A program made the translations under genes and the position numbers. 64,000 bases of DNA from Scatophagus argus (lineage: Eukaryota > Chordata > Actinopteri > Scatophagidae), in the NCBI RefSeq assembly GCF_020382885.2, contig NC_058506.1, positions 15,168,318 to 15,232,317 on the forward strand. The letters are read 5' to 3'. The notes beneath the pieces are model-generated. The model worked only from the letters and a program-made list of their open reading frames with translations, was not told where the DNA came from and searched no databases. This document shows positions 11,201-22,800 of this stretch, piece after piece. Position 1 is the stretch's first letter; the number at the start of each line of letters is the position of its first letter.

Positions 11201-12459
11201 TCCTATAAAACAAACAAACAGGTTTTGTTTTGTTTTTTTTTATCGCCCATTGAATGGATAGGAAATCAAATTTGTTAATTCACAATCTCAAGTAAAAAAA
11301 CTTCGTTTTTAAGTCTATACTTCCTTTTTTAGTCTATAGGTTTTTGTTAGTTAGTGTTAAATGTACAGGCCTTGATTACTAAAATAAGTCAAAATAAAGT
11401 CACTGCTTCAGAGACTTTTTTTTTTTTTTTTTTTTTTTTTTAGAAAATAACCAATAATTTATTAAGTTTAAACTTCACACATGTTTTTCAAGTGAAATCA
11501 AGAGTGAGGAAAAAAAAATGAACAGGTTACTTAAATTAGGTGATGTATGCCTATCTGGGCTATATAATAAATTAAATAAATATACAGGCCAGCACACCTG
11601 TAATGCTCCAAAACATGTTCACATCAAAATACTAAAATATAGCAGCAGCCAAAGCCACACGGATGTGCCTCATATATGACGGTGTCATTCTCATTTCTAA
11701 ATAATGCAAGATAAACAGACTCGGTGTGTGTCATACCTTGTGAAAGTATTACGGTGTAACTGTTCATATTTGTGCGTTAAATGACTGTCACAAGGTTCAC
11801 TAAGAGGGCAAGTTCGTTAGCAAAAGAAAGAAAGAAAGAAATTGTGATTTTTGGAAAGGTGATTTTCGACTCCCTCGTTACTGAACTCACATTAGTTCAT
11901 AGATAACCTTAAAAAATCAAGAAGTGAAAACACATTTTAAGATATGATGGTGTACTTCAGCATGTGAGCCAGTGATGTGGAGGATAAACTCTGATCTCAA
12001 CCGACAGTACAAAAAAAACCTAAAATCACTTATCTTTTCACTCATTTCTTTCACTTCAACAGTTCATAAATATCGTATCCAAGCTCCATTTTGTGCTTTC
12101 AAAAAAAAAAAAAAAAAAAAGTGAGTTAATATCCCTGAATGTGACAAGCTGTCAGGGCGGGAAAAGTTCATACTTAGTGTGTGCAAGATACACGATCAAC
12201 AACATCAAAACCAACCTCCTCACAGATCTGTTAACAATCAGTAAAGTCCCATATTCATGACGAGATGGAACAAAAAAAAAAGAAAAGTGCAACAGCGAAG
12301 AGTGAGTGACACGAAATGAAAAATGCAAGTCTTTTTGGAGATAATCCCAGATGAGACGTGAAGACCTGCTGATAAATCCCTGTTAGTTAGGCTACTTAGG
12401 CTATTATTAATCACTCGATCAAAAATGTAGTAGGCTATTTTATTCATGATGTGTGAAAC
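11201..12459. other. AT-rich region 3' of pou4f3, probably including its 3' UTR
   Basis: No other gene was recognised. Because pou4f3 runs on the - strand, its 3' UTR must start at 12459 and extend leftwards. Possible - strand AATAAA signals lie at 12439-12444 (very close to the stop) and near 11455-11462; I cannot choose between them. Long T and A homopolymers occur at about 11417-11442 and 12101-12120. Confidence 0.45.
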
Positions 12460-13890
12460 TCAGTGCACCGCAGAGTATTTCATTCGTTTCTGTTTTTGTC
12501 GCTGGTTGCAAAACCACACTCGAACCACATTCTTTTTCAGGTCCAGTTTTTCAGCGATTGCCGCGATTTTTTCCGAGGATGGCCGAGGCTGGATGGCAAA
12601 GTAAGCCTCCAAAGAGCGCTTCTCCGGCGCGGCGATGGAGGTGCGCTTTCTTTTCCTCTCGTTCCCGTTGAAAAGGTCCGGCTTGCTGCTTTTCTCCCGG
12701 TACGCAGCCTCTGCCTCCTCTAACCAGGCCTGGAGAACCGGCTTGAGCGCTATCATGTTGTTGTGGGACAAGGTGAGGGACTCGAACCTGCAAATGGTGC
12801 TTTGGCTCAAAGACCCCACTCCCGGGATCTTGAGGTTGGCCAGCGCAGACCCAACGTCTGCCTGGGTCACTCCGAGTTTGATCCTCCTTTGCTTGAAGCG
12901 CTCGGCGAAGGCTTCCAGCTCCCTGGGATCCGACTCCACGTCGTTGACGCACGCCATCCCGCCGTGCACTGACAGAGAATGAGGGTGGGCCATGGTGGCC
13001 ATCGCCTGGTGCAGCTGCCCCATGGTCTGCAGATGGTGGTGAGGGTGCTGGTGGTGGTGCGCCGGCGTGTTCATCCCGGGAGGCTCCGGAGCACCCATCC
13101 CGGTCACGGCCAGGCTGGAGGAGAGGTGATCCAGGAGGTCCCCGGCCTCCAGGGTCTGTCCAAGGTGGTGATGGTGATGGTGGGAAGCGATGGTGGAGGG
13201 GACGTGGGAGATGGGCACGGTGGTGGAGGAAGAAGAGGAGGCTGAGGTGCAGGGGACACTGCTCATGGTATGATAAGTCACGTCTGGTTTGAACGGGTGA
13301 CTCTTGCCGTGAGAAACAATGCTGTCAGCAGCCGCCAGAGCCTCTGCCCGTGCCAGCAGGCTCTCATCAAAGCCTCCGAATATATTGCCCTGCAGCTGCA
13401 AGCAAGAGTGCGCATACTGGAGTCAGTGGGGAATTCTGTCAGGCAGCTCTCAGGATCTAAAAAACATTTTCCAAAGGCAAGCTGCGCCGAGGAGAGGAGA
13501 GAACCCTCCTCAAAGCGCAGGTCATAAAAATTAATATGAAAGCAAGAGCATTGCTTGAATAGACATGTGGATGAGAGGGAGGAAGAGGAGGGAGAGGTGG
13601 GGGGCTGGGAGGGGGAGAGGGGAATACAGACAGAGGAGAGAGAGGGAGATAGCGGATAGAACAAAGTCCTGTCAAATCAACTTTACAGACATTTCCAGTG
13701 TGATATTTTTCCCCCTCCTCTCCCACAGTAATACTCCACAGCCATTCTCTCCCCCACGACCTGAACGTACCTGCGGGGCGGGCAGACAGACTCTGCGCAT
13801 GCCCTCCGAGCCTGAGTGCAGGCCGGGATACTTGGGCTCGTGCAAAGCCGGGTGCATGGAGAAATGCTGCTTGCCGTTCATGGTCATCAT
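12460..13890 (-). CDS. pou4f3: POU domain class 4 transcription factor 3 (Brn-3c)
   Basis: Nuclear DNA-binding regulator known in vertebrates for differentiation and survival of inner-ear and lateral-line hair cells. Coding exons on the - strand are 13771-13890 (40 codons) and 12460-13395 (311 codons plus stop), separated by a 375-base intron; the protein has 351 residues. The N-terminus [10 protein letters not shown] and RRVCLPAPQ at the exon junction match the Brn-3 family. The POU-IV box lies around residues 49-70 ([20 protein letters not shown]), the POU-specific domain at about 192-269, and the homeodomain at about 286-345 with the recognition-helix motif [13 protein letters not shown]; the end is KMKY-like (RMKYSAVH). 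The low-complexity middle has HHHHHH at 112-117 and a second His-rich run at 153-161. Pou4f3 rather than pou4f1/pou4f2 is supported by length, by the sequence and by linkage to rbm27 and lars1. An in-frame ATG six codons upstream is less likely the start. Confidence 0.95.
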
Positions 13891-16800
13891 CCTCCTCCCT
13901 GCAAGCACCTCGCAAGCAGTGTGGCCCCTGACATGAAAGCCGGGGAGCGGACAGCTACAGAGCTCCTCTGCTCTCCTTCAACAGAATGAGCTGTTAACGT
14001 TGGCAGCGCCTCCCGGCGTCCTCCCCCCCCAACCCCCACCACCCTTCTTCCTCCCCACCTCCTCCTCTTCTTTCAGCCTCCCTCCTCCTCCTCTTCTTCC
14101 CTCCCTCCCTCCCTCTCTCCCACCTGCTCCCCTGCTCAACTTACAAGTTGCAAAATGTAGTCCCGTGTGCGCAAGCGTCGAACAAAACCCAACCAAAATC
14201 ACAACAATATTCCAATAAAACGTTTGTCACTGATGAGCTCGTTGTCGTTACTTCACGCTGTATTTATTTATTTTTTTTAATTTTGCTGACTCTCCTGTAG
14301 CATTCTTACATAAGTTTGTTTATTATCGCATCAGTCTCTGTGCTTGAAACGAGTGGAGCTGCAGGTTAACACTCAGGATGTGTTAAAAATGTCGACAATG
14401 GCCTACTACGTACAGAACGGGAAGGCTTTGTGCGACCAGCTGCATTTACACATTTATTAGACAGCACCAAAACATGAGCGTCATCCACCACACAGCGCGC
14501 CAGTCATTTCAGCACCATGGACAGCGGCTGCTCAACATCTGGACGGATGAGTTCAGTAAAACGTGAAAAGACCGACCCAGCAGCGGCTTCAGGAGGCCTG
14601 CGGGTTGCTGACCAGCTGACCCGAGGGGCCTGATTCTTCCTCCCCTCCCATGTGAACGCCCAATCCAGACTTCTCATGTGGCCGCGTGGTTTAAAGTCAT
14701 GGCCGGGTCCTGGAAAGAGGAGCCAGGCGGGCAGAGGCGGACTGATGACACAGAGGGTCCATCCGATCCTGCTCTCTGGTTCCCCAGACCCTGAATAATT
14801 CAGCAACACGGTGGCAGGCATCCATTACCACGTTGGCATGTTCTTATTCATTACACAGATTAAAACAGCCAAGGTCTTCTTTTTTCTCGCCGTGGAAAAC
14901 CTGTTGCAGGGCGAGTGAGCCAAACTTTAAGAGCTGCATGTAGCCTAAGTCCGGCTTCTTGCACGGGGAGAGAAAACACACACACACACACAGGCCTGGA
15001 CTTAGCACGGATTTGCATTGACATTACCTAACAGATAAAATACATTAAAAATGATTGAGGTGATTAATTAGTGTGAATGTTTTGATTCCTATTTTTCACG
15101 AGTGTAGACAATAAACCGCATTGGCACCAATAAAGGCAAAGTCAGTTTTTGTGTTTGCCCACAAAGGTCTCTGTATGTTAGTATGATCTGCACTGGATCT
15201 GTTTGGAAAGTGTCATGACATATCCCTAACTTATGTTGTGATTTGGCTCTACATCAATATAAATGACTTGACTAGAAACAAAGCTACACATGAGAAGCCC
15301 CCTACTGGATTTGTGAGATGTTGGTCTGGAGTCCCTTTTCTCACCCTTACATCACCCTTAGTTTTTTTCTTGATAGCTGTTCTATTGCCAGGGACATTCA
15401 TAATTTAATGCCCATTGTTTACAACTCTGTCTTCTCTGTGCTTTTCACATTCTGAAGATTGCATCTGAAATGTTGCATGGAGATTGTTGTCGCACTTGTG
15501 GCCAAATGTGACAGCAGCTCATCTTCCTTTCACCCTCCCATCTAGCCTGCAAACACGCCACCAGGATGACCTGTCACAGCATTCATTTCTTCACCTGCTG
15601 CGATGAGTCATTTCGGTAAAAAAAAAAAAAAAAATAAGCAGCTTTTTTGTTTTCTGTTTCCTCTACCAATCAGAGCTGAAAACACAGATCTGTTTTACTC
15701 ATTCACACTTTTTATCAGCAGCAAAAAACAAAAATGTCTTGTAATTGTGTGATGAAGTCAAAATGTGACTTAATTATCTCTGTGAAAACTGAAAATAACC
15801 TCAAGGATTTTGTCCCATTGACAAAAAAATCTAATGTTTCTCATATTTAATATTTCATTATTAAGGTGATTTTGAAATGTCAAAAAAGTTGTTTTTTAAA
15901 CTCTAAAATAATTAGAACGACTTATCTTTGTAATTTCCATCCAACAGTTTCTAGTAAATTTATTGTTGTTTTCATAACTAATTCTAAGGGCAGGAATTGG
16001 CTTCCATAGAGCCCACTCCCCTCAGTACTTGTTCATTCACTTTCCAGTCACCAGGTCGCCACGGGATCCGCCAGGACCAGAGCCCTGCCAGTCAGCCCCC
16101 ATTTTGAAATCCCTTCCTCTGGGGAGAGCTGAAAAAAGTCCCTGCATTAAACCAAACAGACTCTGAGTGTTTTCACTTGGCTTCCTAAAGTAAGAAACGC
16201 TCATGCATTATTCAGTGATATTTTAATATGTCGTAGTCGCTGGGTGCTGTAATTAAACTGAGCATCAGAGGTCTTTTCCTGTGATGTGGTGGGATTTGGT
16301 TGGGGGGGTGAGGTGGGGGGGGGCATGGATGCCCCTGTGAGCATCTTTGAGTAGTGAAGGGCTTATTGTCCTTCATAAGATGAACACAATGAAAGGGACT
16401 GAACTGTATTGACTCTCCTTAGATTTATCACTGTCATTAAGGCTTATAATAGCGGCCAAAAGTAACAACAATCAGGTCACCATTACATAACATTTCAAAT
16501 AAATGCACAACTGCTCTAATGACACCGTTACACCTTGTAAGTTTGCCGAGTGTCTCTGTTGAACTCTCACATCACTGTAGATTAAACTGACTCTTAATAT
16601 AAACTTAAGAATGAATCGGAGCACATTCTCTTTTTGTCTGTGATAAGAGGCTGCGCTATAACAGCAATAACACACTCAAGTGTGTCCTGTTACATGAAAG
16701 GCTGTTATTTTTGTATAGCAGGGTACTTTTCCGCATACTCTCTGCTTTCAGTCTAATTCAGCTAATTTTACATCCCATTTGTGCAATTTAGGGATGAATT

Positions 16801-17250
16801 AAGTTGGTTGTAACTTTTGACAAACATCTATAATATAATAAACCGACTATAATTTAATTCTAATGCAATGTCATACTTCAATACTTTGAAGCTTAGACGT
16901 AGAATTCAGTTTTGCTGCTGTGGTTCAATCATATGTAACCAAACGATTCCAAAATATCTGGAAAGGTCACAGCACTGATACTGAATTGTAGTACTACTTC
17001 AACTCTGTAACATCACTAAAATGTGTATACTGTATAACATGCAAAATGAAGGAGGCCACACAAAAGTTTAAGGTAATATTTTCCGGAATGCTTTTGCTTG
17101 CATTTTTTCCCCCCGTTGCCAATGTTTAATTTTTTGGGTTAATTTTCTTTCTTCAACTCATTTTTTTTTGTTGTTGTTGTCCAAGATCCAATTGAAAAAT
17201 TTCATTTTCTTTTTCTTTTTTTTTTTTTAATTGTTTTACAAGCACCAAAT
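13891..17250. other. Upstream region of pou4f3 and spacer to rbm27
   Basis: No exon was recognised. The part next to pou4f3 should hold its 5' UTR and promoter; it includes a long pyrimidine-rich tract listed separately. A short CA repeat is near 14967-14987. Scattered A, T and G homopolymers occur further right (for example near 15618 and 16305). The right end meets the 3' end of rbm27, so pou4f3 and rbm27 are in tandem on the same strand with roughly 3.4 kb between them. Confidence 0.5.
14020..14132. repeat. Homopyrimidine-rich tract upstream of pou4f3
   Basis: About 113 bases are almost entirely C and T on the + strand (polypurine on the pou4f3 coding strand) with CCT and CCCT repeats. 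The tract begins 130 bases upstream of the pou4f3 start codon and so probably sits in or near its promoter. Confidence 0.85.
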
Positions 17251-19828
17251 TCCTCCATCTTTATTGGCAAAAGCAAACATGCTAGTAAATTAGAAATCCA
17301 TTTTTTTTTTTACAAACAAAATACATGAAGAAAATACATCCACATCCTGCAAATATAAACAGTAACAAATCCAAAACTATTATCCAATAAACATTTTACA
17401 TTTTTTTACACTGTTGTGATAGTAGCATACAGAATATAGTACAAAAAGTGGGACAGACCTTCCCTTAATCCTCACTTGTACAAGCAAGAACCCTGCCAGT
17501 ATACACGTATCCTTTTAAACTGCCAGTAACCTCGTCTAAAAAACAAAATCACATGAGAAAACCATATTAAAGTACTAAGTGCTAAAGTGAAAACCTTCAG
17601 CTTTCGATCTCACACCTGAACCTCATTCTGACTTAAACAGCGATGTTGAAAGAAAAACAAACAAACAAACAAACAAAAAAAACAAAACAAGTCCAAATCA
17701 AACCATGAATTCAGGTTTTGGCGGGACAATGAGGTCACTGGCAGAAGGACTCTGAGTTATCAGTCAACAGTGAGATATGTAATCCAAACAAGAGTGCTAC
17801 GGACAATGAAGGTGGGAGGAAATCACACGGTGCGTTTCAGACATTTCTGCACACTTTTAAATGTGGTACCAGTGAACGTTAGGGGACCAAGGAGATCATT
17901 TCCGTTTTCAATCCTCCGTTACTGAGTGTATTTACATGCAGGCTGAAATCTGCGCTAATATTTACACACACAACCCATATAAATGCAGATTTATGCCTGC
18001 ATGTTTCAGTAAAGTAGTGCAACTGCTACAGTTATGTAACAAGTTAATGTCTCTCCTTCCGCCTGACTGGTTTTGTTACTGGATATGATCAGTTTAGCTG
18101 ATTTATGATAAGCGAACATCAAACAACACTTCATCAGGCCGCACGTAAACATAGTTATTCATTTCAGAGATGCAACAAAAGTAAAAACTTAAACTGTGAA
18201 CACGGTCTTTTCTTGCATCGAGCACATTTCCATGTGAATCTTCAAGGACTGCTTTCCTCCCACCTTGAGGATTCTAAATTACAGTAAAGAAGGCAAAATG
18301 AAAAATAAAAATTTTGTCACGAAGGGTGCACATCGTGGTTTAGAGTGGGTTTAGAGCACTGGCTGACAATGTTCAGATGCAGGCCAAGCTGCACTAATGC
18401 ACAAATAGTATTGTGTGGTGCAGTGTTTTCCACAGCTTTGAAAAGTGTTTATAAAAGAAATGTGCTACTCAGATGACAAATTTAGTGAAATAACAATGTG
18501 GACTGGTTTATCACATGCAAAATCCTTTGTGACTAAGCAGAGCTGCTAAGCACTCTTGCTAGATCTTTTCTACCCGACACAACCTCGTCATTCATTTAAA
18601 ATGACAGAAAAAGAAACTCATGAGTACAACAGTAATTTCTCTTTAAAGCATTTACAAAATTTACAAAAGCAAATCACAAATCTTGTAAAAATTCAGCCAT
18701 TCGCTGATTGTGTAAGGCAAAGAAATTATATATATATATTAAAATCAACTGTTTCGTCTTACATTCAAACCCCTGTCTATGGATCTCACTTATTTTTTTT
18801 ATTTTTTGAGATGGGTGATCTGGCTCTTGTCCTGTTTGACTCTTTGGACAACCAGGAGGCAGAATTAAACAAGTGGAAAAACGTGATGCACTCTTCAAAA
18901 AATGTCGAACACTCGTGGATGTTTGTATTTACACAGAGTGGCATCAGACATTTAATGAGCAACAAAATAAACTTAAGTGGGAAAAATCAGAATATTTACC
19001 ACAAGACTGTATGTGACATGCATGGAAACGGCAATCTGTAAACACAGTTTGGATTTTTCTATTGCACTGGTATCCTTCTGTACCTGCACTGACTCCCACC
19101 GTGGTAGAGAATCAGTGCCTTCGGGTGCTGGGCAGGAGTGGCCTCTGCTTACTGATGAATACAACATGCACAAACGAGCACGTATTCATGCCAGAAGAGA
19201 GAGCCACTGTCAAAAATATTTGGATCCTTGAAGATTTTGAGCAAACCCATACCAAAACGAGCTGTGGGCAAAGTGAAACAGGAAACTCCACCATACTGTG
19301 CCCACATAGGTACTGCACAGTGCATCTACGCTGTGGAAAAATAAATAAATATCTCTGTTAGCAACAGAGAATGTTCTATATGTGAAGGAATGGCTGTCCC
19401 TGAACTGAGGACAAGATCTTCTTAAAAAACTGGTGAGAAAAGAGCTTAAATACAGTATGTATAAAAATACCTATTCACAGTAGACACAAATGTTGTGCAT
19501 TACTGATATTTATCATCTGGTAAGCACACTGAAACTTACATAGGCTTTTCTATCTATAAGAACAACTTAACATTTTTCTTTCTCAGCAAAAGTGAGATGT
19601 TTTAAATAATTGTTGAGTCGAGGGATACAAAAACCACTGGCCCTCTAAACTTCTTTTCACGTACAGTAAAGTAAAGAGTTTTTACTTTGACGAGAGTCTA
19701 AAATTACTTGAAAATACTGGGAAGGAAAAAAAAAAGTTCTGTTGTATTGATTTTGATCTGCAACTGGGTTGGGGGGGGATTAAGGACTGATTTCGCTGAA
19801 GAGCAGATAACGACGAATCACAATATCT
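17251..19828 (-). other. Probable 3' UTR of rbm27
   Basis: The segment follows the rbm27 stop codon on the - strand and contains no other recognised exon. A - strand AATAAA signal at 17260-17265 (TTTATT on the + strand) fits as the distal poly(A) site, giving a UTR of about 2.6 kb; other TTTATT words nearer the stop (for example near 18797) allow shorter forms. The extent is inferred. Confidence 0.5.
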
Positions 19829-22800
19829 TCACCGCCTCCAAGATCGGCTCTCGTACTCGTCATCTTCATCGTCATCTTCTTCCTCTTCCTCTTCCTCCTC
19901 CTCACCAGGCAAGTAAGAGCTGGCTTCCTTCTGTTCAAAAGGAAAAAAAAATATCCTCTTTAGCTTTGAACATTCAAATTTATGAGATTATATCATGGTT
20001 CTTCACATTGCGCTGCGCATTTACCTCACACAGCAAGGGCATTTTATTACTCATCTAGATCATTGTCTGTCGCACGTCATATGTGAGCGGATTTCCAAAT
20101 TTGTACAGGTGCCGTGACTAGACACAGCTTTCGTGTGAAATAGACAGATAGATAGCCTGTCCCTGATGAGAAACAAGCCTATCTGTAGGCTGTCAAAAGA
20201 GAGCATGAACTAAATTCCTTCCTAGTTTTTCTGTTTGAGTAACGGCTGCAGACGCTGACATGCTAACGCCAGTTATCAATGGGTTCTGTGGATCCATTTT
20301 GATGTTTTGTTTTTGCTTTTTTAACTGCTACGTAAACTTACTATGGGCTCTAAACTCAATATGGACTGTCTTTGGACTAAGATTATTGTGCTGGTAACTC
20401 AAACATACAACACATGGCCGTCCAATTCTGCTGAAGTTGTCAGGACTCCGCAAATAAAATAAACCTTCGTATCATCTCCTTCTGATATTCTTTCTCATGT
20501 AAATGGCAGTAAACATAACATCTTTCAATCTGACACAGTGCCAACAAAAAGTGACCGGAAATGAAAACATTATGATTTTCACAAACCAAAAGGTTGCTGC
20601 TTTTTGGGTAATTTTCCAGCACAAAAAGAATGTGAAAACTGATGATGCTTCTCACACTACAGAAAATGTGTTTATTTCAATACTGGACTGAAATGACAGG
20701 GTTTTTTTTTTTTTTTTTTTTGAGTGGATCAGTTTTAAGTGGGAATGGCTGCACTGAGACATAACACAAAACGCTTATCAAAGACTTTTAAAAATAATAC
20801 AAAGTGTATTGAAGTGACAGCACTGACCCGTAGGTCATGAAACATACTTCCCCACAAGCATGAACACATGAAAATACAGTATGAGGATTTCACCTGACAC
20901 TAATGCAGTTTTACTCAAAAGGATAAGATGCTCTAAGTACTGAGAAGCTTGCCCTGATTTTCCATTGGGAGAAGAGGTGAAAAATTTAGCAGCACTGAAG
21001 AGAAATGCGCAAGTAAAATCTGTGAATATAACTAAAACTTCCCAAAAGTTTTCCCACCTAGGATTTCAAGTTGTCCTGTACATGGACTTCCTTCCTTGGT
21101 TTGTGGATGACTATACGTTGGTGATGTTAACACATGAAGCCATGTAAGATATTGAGTGTGATGTATCATACCGCATTGTCATCATCTTTTGCCTCCTCCT
21201 CCTCTGGTTCTGTTGTAACAGAGGGCGTTTTGGGCTTGTACCAAGAAATCTGAAGCACACGACCTTTAAACTTAGCTCCTTGGTTAGCTGCCTAGAAATC
21301 AAAGCAAGAGGACAAATGTAAGTTATGCTCACATCAATTAATCAGTTTTCACTGATGAAAACTGGTCAGTTTGGTCTGATTTAGGGCCACGTGACTTACA
21401 TTTTCGGCTTCGCTTCGTGTCTTAAAGGTCATGACAACACTGTTGGCGTCTTGGTCACGCACATCCTCAATCTCACCAAATTTCTAAGGTTGTAAAGGGA
21501 AAAAAAAAAGACTGGTATGAATTTCAGTGTAACTGTTCAATAATCAAATTCAGTGTTAACTCCTTGATATTTAATCTTCATCTAAACAACACCAAAAAGA
21601 TCCCCACCACAAAGTGTGGCCTTAGCTCTTCTTTCTCCTCCTGAGTGACCCCCAAAATAGCCAGAGCTCTGGGCCTGTGGTCAACCACCATGCGATTCAT
21701 GGCCCCGCTGCGAGCCATCAACTCCCGGCTTCGGCCACGGCCGCGGCCCCCATGCATAGACCCGGGCTCCAGTGTCGCCTTCCCTCGGCCCCGACCTCGA
21801 CCCGCTGGAGGCCTGATCAGACCCAAGCGAGTCGCCTAAAGGAGGACAGATCAGGAGGCTTAATATTATGAAATCACTGACTGGCTGGCTGCTGCTGCTT
21901 TACTATCAGTACACACAGAAGAATATATGAGCGCCACCTGGCTATGTTAAAAAAATCATTACGAACAGATGTGGAAAACAGATTGTGCCTTGGCGCAGCG
22001 CCATTGTGCTTTTCAAAGTGAAAACATACAAAAAATGTTATGTTAGCAAACTACAGTATTTATCATGTGTTTACAAAAAAATCTAGCACCACCAAAATTA
22101 TGCAATCTTAATTTATACATTAAACAATAGGGCTCAGGAAATATATTACACTTTCCTTATCCTCAGAGCTTAAACAACCTCTACGTACTGGACTCAGCTC
22201 TTCCTCCATCACTCTCTGCCCTTCACCATTAGTTCATCACTCCTCCATTTTTAAAGTGACATCTCCTTCCATCTTAACCACTCCACAACCTTACAACCAC
22301 TCTCTCCTCCATTTGTCCCTCCCTCACTTCTCCCTCTAATTGTCATCCCGCGATTTTCTTACAAGGACCGGCGGCTCAAACTTTAATGAGACGGGGCTCC
22401 ATCAGTGTAGGACCCATGTCTGATTTGGCTTCGTTAGCGGCTGCTCCTCTGGGCTTGCTTAAGTGGCTGCAGCTTAATGTGCAGAAGAATAGTTCGGTTT
22501 GGACGGAAGGGAGAGGTGGTTATGCATTTTTAACAACTAAACTAATTTAGGACCCACGGGGGAGAGGGGGGAAAAACATGCCAGACAGGGTGTTGCTAAC
22601 AAAAGCTATGTTCTTGTTAGGCTGATCTTGTGACACAGCCAACCTCGTCTGTGCACTGTTAGCTTTGAGGCGAGAGGAGATGTGGGCCAAGTCTGAGCTG
22701 ACTAATAGACTTCTGTTGTTCTGATGAATAGTCTTAGCAAACAGACTCAGATTTCTGTACTTTTTCAGGTATCAACTCAGTTCTTGCAGAATCAGTACGA

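Noticed and set aside
14504..14821. 105-codon open frame on the - strand upstream of pou4f3
   Set aside because: No family match and no splice link to pou4f3; its GC-rich composition makes long open frames likely by chance.
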